Notes: generated by a model from the sequence alone, not told the origin. A stretch of DNA of 64,000 bases from Arcobacter sp. FWKO B (GCF_014844135.1 NZ_CP041403.1:744001-808000), one strand, 5' to 3'. Counted from the stretch's first letter, positions 1-9,560 are shown. Made by a program: numbers and translations.

Positions 1-191
1 TTTTCATCTGACTTGACAAGAGCAAAAATATCTTCTATGAACTTTGGCTCATCTTTGATAACAAAAGAGGCTTTGTGTTCAAACCCTCTTTTTAAAAGCT
101 CACTATTTACAAACTCAAAATGGGCATCTTTTCGTCTGCCGTTAAGCAGTTCAGTACCTATTATGACCGTATAAAAATTTGGCTTTTTCAT
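1..191 (-). CDS. CinA/MoaB-like molybdopterin-binding-domain protein (partial, 3' end outside window)
   Basis: The first 63 residues are visible; the gene continues past the left edge. It begins MKKPNFYTVIIGTELLNGR, and the segment IIGTELLNGR followed by a helix ending in ELLKRG is the typical opening of the MoCF_biosynth fold shared by CinA, MoaB and MogA, which binds molybdopterin or, in CinA, nucleotide substrates. The ATG at 189-191 is the only candidate start in this frame and follows a GAGG-like ribosome site (gaggtatata). Transcribed in the same direction as adk, 80 bases downstream of it. The truncated C-terminus prevents deciding between a competence-damage-like protein and a cofactor-biosynthesis protein. 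Confidence 0.6.
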   Translation of the reverse strand, partial: MKKPNFYTVIIGTELLNGRRKDAHFEFVNSELLKRGFEHKASFVIKDEPKFIEDIFALVKSDE

Positions 192-222
192 ATATACCTC
201 GTTATTTGGTGTATTGAAGAAT

Positions 223-243
223 ACCAGTTAAAACTGGCGTTCC
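223..243. repeat. Palindromic intergenic repeat, copy 1 (CCAGTT..AACTGG + GTTCC)
   Basis: The stretch CCAGTTAAAACTGGCGTTCC is a perfect 6-bp inverted repeat followed by GTTCC. Related elements sit at 20605-20626 and repeatedly in 25926-26224, always outside genes. Next to this copy is a pyrimidine-rich AACCTACCAAC segment whose complement resembles sequence beside the 20.6 kb copy. No T-run follows, so a simple terminator is not obvious. Confidence 0.6.
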
Positions 244-271
244 TATCTACAACCTACCAACTAAATTAGCC

Positions 272-850
272 TTAGCTAATTTTAATCCTATTTTGAATAA
301 AGTTATCCATATCATCAACTATCTCTTCAATAGTTCTTTCACCATTGATTTTGTGTAATAGTTGTTTTGCAGTATAAAACGCTTGAATTTCAGCTAAAGG
401 CTCTGTATAAACTTTCATTCTGTTGTTAAATACTTCATTATTATCATCAGCACCTCTTGCACGACCAAGAACTCTATCTCTTGCAACCTCTTCACTTACA
501 ACAACTTCGATAACATTTACAAGTTTTACCTCTTTTTCATTAGCTAAATACTTGTCAAGTTCAGTCATTTGCTCACCGCTTCTTGGGTAACCGTCTATTA
601 CTACCACTGGAGTTGGGGCTTTTTTGATAGCACCTACGATTGTCTCGATAACTATATCGATAGGTACAAGATTTCCTGCACTAACATATGAATCTATTAG
701 TTTACCTCTTTCGCTTCCACTTGCAACCTCAGCTCTAAACATATCACCAGTACTATAGTGTGTAATATCATCGTGTTTTTTTGCAATAAGCTCTGCATCA
801 GTAGTCTTTCCACTCCCTGGAGCACCTATTATTAAAAAAAGTTTTTTCAT
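272..850 (-). CDS. adk: Adenylate kinase
   Basis: Cytosolic enzyme that converts ATP + AMP to 2 ADP. The 192-residue product starts [17 protein letters not shown] with the P-loop GAPGSGKT at residues 8-15, then HYSTGDMFR (AMP-binding), DGYPRS (the DGFPR motif) and RARGADD in the LID region. LID zinc cysteines are absent and the LID is short, as in other Campylobacterota. The ATG at 848-850 is preferred to an upstream in-frame codon because it is preceded by AAGGA and matches the family N-terminus. In Campylobacter jejuni adk lies directly beside aspS (from memory); here aspS is 8.8 kb away. Confidence 0.95.
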   Translation of the reverse strand: MKKLFLIIGAPGSGKTTDAELIAKKHDDITHYSTGDMFRAEVASGSERGKLIDSYVSAGNLVPIDIVIETIVGAIKKAPTPVVVIDGYPRSGEQMTELDKYLANEKEVKLVNVIEVVVSEEVARDRVLGRARGADDNNEVFNNRMKVYTEPLAEIQAFYTAKQLLHKINGERTIEEIVDDMDNFIQNRIKIS

Positions 851-1022
851 ATCAGTCCTTTTTGAAATTTGGGCAATTTTAGCCAAATATCGTAGCATTA
901 AAGTAGCAATTTTATCTAAAATTGGCTTATAAGTTTATATCATGGTTTTTAATTTGAATAATAATAGAACATTGTATTGTGCTATTTCGTATATAAATTA
1001 TTCCACATAATTTTGAAAACTT

Positions 1023-1169
1023 CTAATATAATAATTCATCAATATCACTTTCACTATGGCTTTTATCCATTGTTTTTGAGCCAAAAAGTGCAAGTTGTGA
1101 GATTTGATATTTTTTTGCAAACTATTTTTTGTTAGTTTTTAGATACTGTAATATTTCTTCATTAATCAT
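1023..1169 (-). pseudogene. Broken MNT-type nucleotidyltransferase fragment
   Basis: Reading the minus strand from an ATG at 1167-1169 gives a short N-terminus, then an in-frame TAG at 1122-1124, then FAKKYQISQLALFGS followed by a SESDID segment and a stop at 1023-1025. LALFGS...SDID is the active-site signature GSx9-12DxD of minimal nucleotidyltransferases (the MNT half of MNT/HEPN pairs). The internal stop and the loss of everything after the DID motif mark it as a remnant. It lies just downstream of the S8 protease gene. The rest of 851-1205 shows nothing further that I recognise. Confidence 0.7.
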
Positions 1170-1205
1170 TGTTAAACTTATATCTTTCCACATTTGATTC
1201 AGATA

Positions 1206-3683
1206 TTAGATTTCTATTTGTACTGGTGTAGCAATTTGTACTTGTACTGGTGTGTATATATCTATATCATTAGATGGAGAATAAATACTCACAATGAGTG
1301 TATATCGAGCTACATTTTCATAAGCTTCTAAATGTTTTCTTGTTCTCCACCATCCATTTGTTGGATAAATGGCAATATAATTACAAGAAGCCAATTCTAC
1401 AGCTTTTCCTTTCCATACATCAGATATTATACTTCCTCTATCTCTTGTATTTTTACCAATTGTCCAATAACCTGAAGTACTTAATCCACTTGGTTCAAAT
1501 TCATCTTCTCTCCCATGTTTATTACATCTTGCCTTAAATTCATCTATGCTTTCATGTGGATGATTGATTTCAAATCTTAATCCATGAGATGGATAGTTAT
1601 ATCTATTAAAATTGCTTACGACCATTTCGGTTGGTGCTGGTTCTATGAAGTATGATAAAGTAACTCTCATTTCTACTTCTTGAGAGCCTAAATCTTCTAA
1701 TGCTTCTTTTGGCCAAGGAAGAGTATAAAGATTCATAACATTTGTTTTTATATCATTCCCAATTTTAATAAATGGCTGAATAGTATCTTCTGCAATCAAA
1801 GTTAAACTATTTGTGTAACAATTCACAGCTTTATCAAAATCAGGTACTCCATAACCACAAGTTCTTAATAGTTTTTTATATACATCTCTATCTGAATCTC
1901 TAGTTTCTTTAAATTGTGCAAACATCTCATCTGTCCACTTAGCTGAGTGTATAACTAATCCTCTAATTGTTTCAGGTGTTGCTTCTGGAAAAGTAGCATA
2001 TAACCTTGCTACAAAATTTGCTCCTAGTGCATTAGCTGCACTTGTTGCATAAGTCCAAGTAATTAAATCTCTATAAATATTTGAATGGGTTGTTAAAAGA
2101 GCTAAATCATCATGAGTAGTTTTATCATTTCTTATTGTATTTAATAAAAGATTTCCTCCCTCAAACACTACATCAGGCTTTATACACCATTGTCTATCCC
2201 ATAAATGAGAAGTTGTAGTAAATGGGGATATTTCATCTTTTTCTGCCATTACTACATCATAACTAGCATAAGTCCCATCTTCATCTGTGATGGTATCTTT
2301 TTGGGTAAAAGCTCCTATAGATAGTGCATTCCAAGATTGAGCTGGATTTTCTATTGGAGATTTAAGATTAGTGTTCTTATATTCAAAAGATGAGTCATCT
2401 ATATCAGTATTTCCTACTGATATACAAAAAAGTTTTTTATAATCATTATTATATAAAATACTATCAATTGCAGATGACCATGAACTTGGTGTTCCATCTA
2501 AAACATCACCATCAGTATCTTTTGCAGTAACAGACATTGAATATACATGAATTTTATTAGGTTTTTCAATTTCTCTAATAGCGACAGCTTGTTCTGTAAT
2601 ATATCCCCATAAACTTTTTTCTGTACTTCCAGTTGGAGGAAGTATTTTAAAAGATGCCAGTGTGTGATTAAGTTCAACATCTTCAATACCACTTAAATGT
2701 TCATTTAAATTCCCATATGCAGCTATTCCACTCATCTCTGTACCGTGACTATCATGGTCATTTATATCCCAAGATGGTAAAAATGTATGTTTATCTTCAT
2801 CTTTTAAGATATCTTCTAATAATGGGTGTACATTATTCACTCCTGTATCTAAAATACATATTGAAACTTTACTATCTGGATTTACAATAATTCTATCTTT
2901 TAGCTCACTTACCCAATCTTTTTGGTCATGATATTCCATACTTGTATAAGCAATATTAGGAGTTGAATATGGTCTAATTTCTGCTAAATATTGATAAGAA
3001 TCAATTAAATTCAAAATATCTTCAGCATTTAATTTTGCTAAAGTTATTATTCTCTCTGGAAATTTTATATTTGATTCTGTTCGAATTTCTATATTGTTGG
3101 TTTGAGTTACATTTATAAACTCTGAAATAACATCTTCATCATGAGTGTTTTTATTATTCATTAACCATACTTCACACCATATTTTAGTTTCACTAGGAAT
3201 TTTATCTTCTTTACCATTCCAAAATGAATTGATAGTCGCAGTTTTAAAATCTTCTATAACCGCAATTAAATCATTATGTTTTGGGTTTCCTTTTTTAGTT
3301 AATTTTTGTATATATTCTTTTATTTTTTTCTCTAAAAAATCTTTTTTTTCTAATGGTAAAAATAGTGTAGCTTTTTGTGGATTCGTATTTTTAAAATTTG
3401 ATAGTCTAATATCTTTTGATGAACTTTCAAGAGGTTCTATATTTAAGTCAATCCCTTCTACCCCTAAGACCTCTATATAAATCCCTTTATTTAAAGATTC
3501 ATTCTCAGATATAAGTTCAGTTTGAGATGTTAAAAGAGATTGTAGCTTTCCATACAGTCTATTTCCATGTTCTGGTGCATTTCTATAAGGTAAGGTTGAA
3601 TCACCTCCACCACTTTGAGGAGAGGTAAATCTTATATCAGTTTTATATTGTTCACCAATAAATAAGGGTCTTAAATCAGGCAT
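1206..3683 (-). CDS. S8 (subtilisin-like) serine protease partnered with an AAA+ ATPase
   Basis: An 825-residue protein with a subtilase domain in its middle. The triad reads Asp279 (CILDTGVN), His313 (DSHGTEMSG) and Ser548 (ATSAANA), with ISVGN as the likely oxyanion-hole Asn. Ser sits in ATSAAN rather than the usual GTSMAxP, a variation common in intracellular large subtilases. There is no signal peptide, so action in the cytosol is inferred. Roughly 230 residues precede the catalytic domain and about 250 follow it; I recognise no domain in either. The start codon is 3 bases after the stop of the ATPase gene, so the two are co-transcribed. Such ATPase-subtilase pairs recur in bacterial accessory islands, and a defence role is plausible but unproven here. 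Confidence 0.85.
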   Translation of the reverse strand: MPDLRPLFIGEQYKTDIRFTSPQSGGGDSTLPYRNAPEHGNRLYGKLQSLLTSQTELISENESLNKGIYIEVLGVEGIDLNIEPLESSSKDIRLSNFKNTNPQKATLFLPLEKKDFLEKKIKEYIQKLTKKGNPKHNDLIAVIEDFKTATINSFWNGKEDKIPSETKIWCEVWLMNNKNTHDEDVISEFINVTQTNNIEIRTESNIKFPERIITLAKLNAEDILNLIDSYQYLAEIRPYSTPNIAYTSMEYHDQKDWVSELKDRIIVNPDSKVSICILDTGVNNVHPLLEDILKDEDKHTFLPSWDINDHDSHGTEMSGIAAYGNLNEHLSGIEDVELNHTLASFKILPPTGSTEKSLWGYITEQAVAIREIEKPNKIHVYSMSVTAKDTDGDVLDGTPSSWSSAIDSILYNNDYKKLFCISVGNTDIDDSSFEYKNTNLKSPIENPAQSWNALSIGAFTQKDTITDEDGTYASYDVVMAEKDEISPFTTTSHLWDRQWCIKPDVVFEGGNLLLNTIRNDKTTHDDLALLTTHSNIYRDLITWTYATSAANALGANFVARLYATFPEATPETIRGLVIHSAKWTDEMFAQFKETRDSDRDVYKKLLRTCGYGVPDFDKAVNCYTNSLTLIAEDTIQPFIKIGNDIKTNVMNLYTLPWPKEALEDLGSQEVEMRVTLSYFIEPAPTEMVVSNFNRYNYPSHGLRFEINHPHESIDEFKARCNKHGREDEFEPSGLSTSGYWTIGKNTRDRGSIISDVWKGKAVELASCNYIAIYPTNGWWRTRKHLEAYENVARYTLIVSIYSPSNDIDIYTPVQVQIATPVQIEI

Positions 3684-3686
3684 ATA

Positions 3687-4673
3687 TTATGCCTCACTAA
3701 TTTTTTTATATGATTCTTTTATGATTTCAAAATTATTTAGTAATGATGTTCTAGAAATATATTTTTTATCGTTGATAATAGCTTCTTTAATTGCATCATT
3801 GCATGATTTTACAATATCTGCATGACTTAATCCTGATGCTTTAGCTAAAACACCATCTAAATCAAATTTAACCGTAAATGCTTGTAACCTTAGTTTTAAA
3901 AGTTTAAGTATTTCTTCTTTTGTTGGTATGTCATAGTATAAAATATCATCAAATCTTCTAAATAAAGCTCTATCTAGTAGTGCTATATTATTTGTGGCTG
4001 TGATTATTAAACTATCAGAGTTATCGTTTTCTAAAAACTGTAAAAATGAGTTTAGTACTCTTCTCATTTCACCAACTTCATTATCTTTACTTCTGTCTGT
4101 ACCTATAGAATCAAATTCATCAAAAAAATAAACACCTTTTTGCATCTCTATCATTTTGAATATTTGTCTAAGTTTTGCACCAGTTTCACCCATAAATTTT
4201 GTAATAATTTTATCTATTTGTATTACATATAAAGGCAAATGAAGCTCTGAAGCTATAATAGAAGCTGACATCGTTTTACCAGTACCAGGATGACCAGATA
4301 ATAAAATTTTTCTTCTATGTTTTAATCCATGCTTTTTTAATTTTTCTTGATTATTATATTCACTTAAAATTTTTACTATTTTATCTTGATTAGAAGTTGA
4401 AAGGATTATTTCAGACATATCTAACATAGGTCTTGAATAAATAAACAACTCATCAATTGTATTATTATACAATCTAACATTCTTCGAATTAATAGATTCG
4501 ACAGTTCTATTCTTTTTTGAGTCATCAACAAGTCTTTTGACTTCTAATGCTAAAGAGCTATGCCCTAATGTGGCTTCATGGGCAGCCAGTTGTAAAGATA
4601 AAGTATCAAATCTAGTATAATCATTGTCATAATGCGACTTTATAAGTGCTTTTATTTGTGATGCATTAGCCAT
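3687..4673 (-). CDS. AAA+ ATPase, partner of the S8 protease
   Basis: The 328-residue protein has a leading helical region and one AAA+ module: Walker A SGHPGTGKT, Walker B VYFFDEFDSIGTDR, sensor-1 ATNN and the arginine-finger segment RALFRRFDD, followed by the small C-terminal lid domain. The motif set is that of classical AAA proteins (FtsH/ClpX-like unfoldases or Vps4/spastin-like). The start at 4671-4673 is chosen because GGAG lies 7 bases upstream; an upstream in-frame ATG at 4718 lacks this. Only 3 bases separate it from the protease gene, so it probably feeds or gates that protease. Function beyond ATPase is inferred. Confidence 0.85.
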   Translation of the reverse strand: MANASQIKALIKSHYDNDYTRFDTLSLQLAAHEATLGHSSLALEVKRLVDDSKKNRTVESINSKNVRLYNNTIDELFIYSRPMLDMSEIILSTSNQDKIVKILSEYNNQEKLKKHGLKHRRKILLSGHPGTGKTMSASIIASELHLPLYVIQIDKIITKFMGETGAKLRQIFKMIEMQKGVYFFDEFDSIGTDRSKDNEVGEMRRVLNSFLQFLENDNSDSLIITATNNIALLDRALFRRFDDILYYDIPTKEEILKLLKLRLQAFTVKFDLDGVLAKASGLSHADIVKSCNDAIKEAIINDKKYISRTSLLNNFEIIKESYKKISEA

Positions 4674-4694
4674 AGACTTTCTCCATATTTGTAA

Positions 4695-4710
4695 TTCGAA
4701 TTGTATCGAA
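4695..4710 (-). promoter_or_regulatory. Candidate promoter -10 inside an inverted repeat, upstream of the AAA/S8 pair
   Basis: On the minus strand TTCGA-TACAAT-TCGAA places a good -10 hexamer (TACAAT) exactly between two inverted 5-bp arms, 22 bases before the ATPase start. A weak -35 like TTGTAA lies further upstream with suboptimal spacing. The symmetry suggests a repressor site, but this is inference from a short palindrome. Confidence 0.35.
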
Positions 4711-4878
4711 ACTAACATTAAAATCTTACAATACTTTATTATAAAAATATTTTATTAAAATTCATCATATGTCTTGTTTTAGAAACATTTAATAAATTTA
4801 TACCATTTTATTATGATACCATAGAATGATTAAGATAATATAAAAATTATCAATCACCATCAAAAATAGATTATTATA

Positions 4879-6609
4879 TTATAAGTTTATATCATAATCC
4901 CCTTTTGGCTTTTTGCTACAAACTCTTTTTTCTACTACCATATCCTTTTGCTTTTGTTTTTTGCCCATATCAGTTTCTACAAAAATAGGCTTCAAAGTCC
5001 AAGGATTAAGCCCTGTATAATACATCAAAGTAGAGTATGTACTAGGTGTTGGGGTGAAGATTTGTACTTGTTCTGGGGAGAGTCTTAGCTCTTTATTGGC
5101 AAAATCTTTTAGTTTTTTCATATCTTCTTCCGTGCATCCTGGGTGGGCTGCTATCATGTAGTATGTCAAAAATTGTTTTTTGCCAAGTTGTTTGTTGAGA
5201 TCATCAAATTTTTTCTTGAAAGCTAGCAGAGTATTTTTATCAGGTTTTCCCATAAGTGAGAGGATTTTTTCTTCGCTATGTTCTGGGGCTATTTTCATTT
5301 GACCTGATACATGATGTTCTACTATTTCTTTGAGGTAAACATCTCCATAAATTTTGTCTTGATTTATCAAATCATATCTGATACCAGAGTTTACAAAAAC
5401 TTTTTTGATTCCTTTGATACCTCTTATTTTTCTAAGAAGGTCTATTTGTCTTTTGTGATTTGGTTTGAGGGTTTTACACACACTATCACTTAGGCATCTT
5501 TTTTTATCAGCACAATCACCCTTGCTTAACTTCTTTTCACACTCAAAACCATACATATTGGCAGTTGCTCCACCCACATCGTATATGATACCTTTGAAGT
5601 TTTTGTCTTTGGTAAATTGATTGATTTCTTTTAGAATAGAATCTTCACTTCGGCTTCTTATGGTTCTACCTTGATGTACACTAATAGCACAAAAATTACA
5701 TTCTCCATAACACCCATGATGAGTAGTAACAGAAAACTTGATAGTTTCTAGGGCTTTTATATCACCTTGTTTTTTGTAAAAAGGGTGTACATCTCTTTCG
5801 TAGTTGAGATTATAAACTGCATCTATTTCTGACTCACTCATATAAAATTCTGGTGGGTTTTGTATTAGATATCTACTATCTTGTTTTTGCATAATCCCTT
5901 TTGCAGTTATTGGGTCACAGTTATTGTAGTATGTATGAAAAGCCTTAATAAACTTTAACTTATCTGCTTTTACATCATCAAATGATTCAATTTCTATATA
6001 TCCCTCTTTTGGCTCTTTTGATATATAGCAAAGTCCTCTAATATCTTTAAAGTCTTCCTTGGCATTTAGGCTATTTGCAAGTTTTACGACTGTTTTTTCT
6101 GCCATTCCATATACCAAAATATCAGCTTTTGCATCAAAAAGAAGAGATTTTCGTACATTATTCCCCCAAAAATCATAATGAGCAACCCTTCTAAGACTTG
6201 CTTCAATACCACCTAAGACTATGGGAACTGTATTTTTATAAAATTTCCTAATCAAACCAGTATATACTATACTAGCTCTATCTGGACGGCGGTTATTGAC
6301 TCCATTTGGTGTAAAATCATCATTATTTCTTCTCTTTTTGCTTGCTGTATAATTAGCTACCATACTATCCACTAGCCCTGCACTAACTCCCCAAAAAAGT
6401 CTTGGTTCACCAAGTCTTGTGATATCGTCACTATTTATATCTGGTTGAGCAATAATTCCTACTTTATAGCCCTTATCTAGCAATACTCTACCTATTACAG
6501 ATATTCCACCATATGGTGAGTCTATATAAGTATCTCCACTTACAAGAATAATATCAAGTTGGTTCCAGTCTAGTTGTTCTAATTCTTTTTTTGTTGTAGG
6601 TAAAAACAT
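4879..6609 (-). CDS. ygiQ: YgiQ family radical SAM protein (UPF0313)
   Basis: A 576-residue protein with the N-terminal B12-binding-like/UPF0313 domain (residues about 1-270; LDIILVSGDTYIDSPYGG is characteristic) followed by a radical SAM barrel with the cluster-binding motif CYGECNFCA. The C-terminal DUF3362 extension is present in short form (QVQIFTPTPSTYSTLMYYTG). Its reaction is not established. ATG at the distal end is followed by MFLPTTKKELEQLDWNQLD, the normal family start. Stands alone on the minus strand, divergent from the HDOD gene with 80 bases between them. Confidence 0.9.
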   Translation of the reverse strand: MFLPTTKKELEQLDWNQLDIILVSGDTYIDSPYGGISVIGRVLLDKGYKVGIIAQPDINSDDITRLGEPRLFWGVSAGLVDSMVANYTASKKRRNNDDFTPNGVNNRRPDRASIVYTGLIRKFYKNTVPIVLGGIEASLRRVAHYDFWGNNVRKSLLFDAKADILVYGMAEKTVVKLANSLNAKEDFKDIRGLCYISKEPKEGYIEIESFDDVKADKLKFIKAFHTYYNNCDPITAKGIMQKQDSRYLIQNPPEFYMSESEIDAVYNLNYERDVHPFYKKQGDIKALETIKFSVTTHHGCYGECNFCAISVHQGRTIRSRSEDSILKEINQFTKDKNFKGIIYDVGGATANMYGFECEKKLSKGDCADKKRCLSDSVCKTLKPNHKRQIDLLRKIRGIKGIKKVFVNSGIRYDLINQDKIYGDVYLKEIVEHHVSGQMKIAPEHSEEKILSLMGKPDKNTLLAFKKKFDDLNKQLGKKQFLTYYMIAAHPGCTEEDMKKLKDFANKELRLSPEQVQIFTPTPSTYSTLMYYTGLNPWTLKPIFVETDMGKKQKQKDMVVEKRVCSKKPKGDYDINL

Positions 6610-6689
6610 TATTTTTTGTATGCCTTAAGCTTATAATTATTGTTTGTATTATACAATTAATTAACCAAAAACCATCTTTTAGGATTTTT

Positions 6690-7517
6690 ATGACCAATCT
6701 TGATATTATGAGTCAAATAGACTCATTGCCTCCGTTGCCTCAGACTGTTATAGAGTTGGAGAGTTTTAAAAAATCTGCAAGTCATGAAGTTAGTGATTTA
6801 ATCAAAATCATAGAAAAAGATCCTCTAATAGTTTCTACACTTTTAAAGGTTTCAAATTCTGCTATGTTTGGTTTCGTAAGCAAAATAGAAACTCCTAGCC
6901 GTGCTGTGAATTTGTTGGGTATTAATTTTACTCTGTCTATTGCCCTAGCAAGTAGTATGAAAAAATCAATCAATACAGATTTGCAAGCATATGGCAAGGA
7001 TAGTGATGATTTTTTAAGGTTGGCAAATATGCAATCAAATTTAATAAATCTATGGATTGGAAAAATAGATTTAAAATTAAGAGATGAGCTTATACTTCCA
7101 GCTTTTTTACAAGAAAGTGGTAAGTTTTTAGTTAGTGATTATATAAAAAAACAAAAAAAAGAGTCTGATTTCTTACAAGCAGTGACAAATAATCCTGATA
7201 AAATAGCTCAAATAGAAAAAGACTTTACTGGGGTTTCAACCTCTCAAATAACATCTGCTATCTTTAAACATTGGGGACTTGATGGGGATTTAGTCAATGA
7301 TATTTATTATGCTGATTCTCCTTTTGAAGCACCTTTAAAATATCAAAAAAACTCTATTATTCTAGGCATATCTAAACTTGTTTGTAATATTATATCACCA
7401 TTTGATGAAGTGTGTATTCAAAAAGCAAAAAAACTAGTTGTAGACAATGGCTATACAACAAAAGAGTTTGACAATGCTATCAACAAACTTCAAGATAGGT
7501 TACTTGATGAAGAGTAA
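6690..7517 (+). CDS. HDOD domain protein
   Basis: A 275-residue protein. The first 200 residues fit the HDOD fold (LPPLPQTVIELE, IIEKDPLIVSTLLKVSNSAMFG, SRAVNLLGINF), an HD-related domain that has mostly lost catalytic metal ligands and acts in signalling or regulation. No output domain is attached. An AGGA site precedes the ATG. It converges with the CBS-PAS-GGDEF gene, whose end lies 6 bases away, so the pair may share a signalling theme (cyclic di-GMP). The specific role is unknown. Confidence 0.8.
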   Translation: MTNLDIMSQIDSLPPLPQTVIELESFKKSASHEVSDLIKIIEKDPLIVSTLLKVSNSAMFGFVSKIETPSRAVNLLGINFTLSIALASSMKKSINTDLQAYGKDSDDFLRLANMQSNLINLWIGKIDLKLRDELILPAFLQESGKFLVSDYIKKQKKESDFLQAVTNNPDKIAQIEKDFTGVSTSQITSAIFKHWGLDGDLVNDIYYADSPFEAPLKYQKNSIILGISKLVCNIISPFDEVCIQKAKKLVVDNGYTTKEFDNAINKLQDRLLDEE

Positions 7518-7523
7518 GTAGTT

Positions 7524-9560
7524 TTATTTAGTATATGAAACTACTTTGTTTCTCCCCTCTTTTTTTGCTTTATACAATGCTTCATCAGCTCTTTGTATAA
7601 GTGTTTTTTCTTCATCTAAATGTGTATACTCACTTATTCCAAAACTTGCTGTTATTGTACCTATTCCATCAAGCTTAATATCTTCTATCAAACTTCGTAA
7701 ATTTTGTGCCAATATTTCAGCTTTTTCAATAGTAGTATTTGGTAATAATATTACAAATTCTTCCCCACCCCATCTTGCAAATACATCTGTTTTTCTTATA
7801 TTTTTTTGTACAACATCAGCAACATTTATAAGTACCTCATCACCTTTTAAGTGACCATAAGTATCATTAAACCTTTTAAAATGGTCAATATCAAATATTA
7901 CAAAAGAAAATGGAGCTTTATATCTTGATGAATATGTGATTTCATCATTTAGCTTGTCGAGGAAAAATGCTCTATTATATATCTTAGTCAATACATCATG
8001 AGTAGCGTGATAATAATGTTGCTGAGATTCTAGTTTTATATCTGTTATATCAGTTAATGTAACTACATATCTATTACTATTTGGTAAAAGTTGATTTACT
8101 TGTATTGAAAAGGCTTTTGGTTCTACAGTTTTTAGATTTATAATAGATACAACCCTATCTTTTTCTTGTAATTTACCTATTTCTTCAATCCAATTTTTAG
8201 ATTTATCTTCCAAATAAAAAAATGCTGGATGAGAAACAAATGTATGACATATACAAAGATACTTATTTTCAAACTCTTCTTTATCTTTCACATCATAAAA
8301 ATCTAAAAATGTTTTATTTACCATATATATTTTACTACCATCAGTCACAATAATAATACTTGATTGCTGGTTTATCACATTTTGTAGGAGCTTTAGCTCT
8401 TTTTCTTGCTCTTGTCTTTTTTGAACTTCACAATTTACCCTATTTTCATAGTCAGTAATATCTCTCAATATTAAAAGTATAGTCTCTTTTTTCCCTATAA
8501 TATGGTATGAGCAAAGCATTTCATAAAAATATTCCTCAATCTGAATTTTCTTTTTTGTACATTGTCCATTTTCTTTAATATAAGAATACACCTCATTCCA
8601 AATATCATCACCAAGTAAAGTTTTGACTGGTTTGTCTATTATATGACTTGAAAAACGATTTATACTAGCTTCATTAATCCATTGAATAATTTGTGCATTA
8701 TTATCATTACACACTTCTATTATAAGCTCACCAATATAATTTAAAGTATTTTTTACCCCTTTAAGTCTATTTTCCAAAAACTTATTGTAATTACCTTTTA
8801 TATTATATGCAATATCTCTTGTTGTTAAAACAGAAAGTGGTTTTTTCTCTTTATCAAGAACTATTACAATTGAATTATCATTTAATGACATCATTTCAAC
8901 AACATCTTTTAAAGAATCATCACTATTTACACTTATCAAATCAAAACTACATACATCTTTTAAAGAAGTATCTAATGAAATATTTTGATTAGTTATATCA
9001 ATCACTTTTTTCTCAGTAAAAATATCAACGGCATTATTAAATTCATCTAATATTACAACGGAGCTGATATCATTGTCTGCCATGGAAGATATAGCATCAT
9101 TTATTGATTGTTTGATATTTAATGTAACTAACTCTGATTTTTGTGAGATTATATTTGATACTAAAAGATTTGTTGTAAAAGATTCTTCTTCAAGATGTGT
9201 AATGATATGTTTTTGTGAAACAATACCTAAAAATTTATTATCATCATCAACTGCAACTACTCTTCTAATACCATTGTCAATAAGGACAGAGAGTGCATAT
9301 TCTATAGTTCTATTATGATTTATTGTGATTATATTTTTTTTTGATATATTAATAACAGGAGTGTCTAAATCAATTTTATTTTTAATGATTTTTATCAAAT
9401 CTCTTTCTGTAAAGATACAAATGGGCTCATAGGTGTATTCATCAACTATAACAACAGCTTCTTCTGTAGAACTATTTAAAAACTTAATTGCATCACTTAT
9501 CGTACTATCTTTAGATATTGATAAATTCGCCGTTGCCAAAATATTTTTTACTAAAACCAT
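7524..9560 (-). CDS. CBS-pair/PAS/GGDEF diguanylate cyclase
   Basis: The 678-residue protein carries about four CBS repeats in two pairs over residues 1-260 (for example SDAIKFLNSSTEEAVVIVDE and EYALSVLIDNGIRRVVAVDD), then PAS-like sensory regions (about 265-510) and a C-terminal GGDEF domain. The catalytic signature is GGEEF at residues 598-602, a functional variant for making cyclic di-GMP from two GTP. CBS pairs generally bind adenine nucleotides, so the enzyme may couple energy state or redox state to cyclic di-GMP; that coupling is inference. No membrane segments are seen, so it is cytosolic. AAGGA precedes the ATG. Confidence 0.85.
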   Translation of the reverse strand: MVLVKNILATANLSISKDSTISDAIKFLNSSTEEAVVIVDEYTYEPICIFTERDLIKIIKNKIDLDTPVINISKKNIITINHNRTIEYALSVLIDNGIRRVVAVDDDNKFLGIVSQKHIITHLEEESFTTNLLVSNIISQKSELVTLNIKQSINDAISSMADNDISSVVILDEFNNAVDIFTEKKVIDITNQNISLDTSLKDVCSFDLISVNSDDSLKDVVEMMSLNDNSIVIVLDKEKKPLSVLTTRDIAYNIKGNYNKFLENRLKGVKNTLNYIGELIIEVCNDNNAQIIQWINEASINRFSSHIIDKPVKTLLGDDIWNEVYSYIKENGQCTKKKIQIEEYFYEMLCSYHIIGKKETILLILRDITDYENRVNCEVQKRQEQEKELKLLQNVINQQSSIIIVTDGSKIYMVNKTFLDFYDVKDKEEFENKYLCICHTFVSHPAFFYLEDKSKNWIEEIGKLQEKDRVVSIINLKTVEPKAFSIQVNQLLPNSNRYVVTLTDITDIKLESQQHYYHATHDVLTKIYNRAFFLDKLNDEITYSSRYKAPFSFVIFDIDHFKRFNDTYGHLKGDEVLINVADVVQKNIRKTDVFARWGGEEFVILLPNTTIEKAEILAQNLRSLIEDIKLDGIGTITASFGISEYTHLDEEKTLIQRADEALYKAKKEGRNKVVSYTK

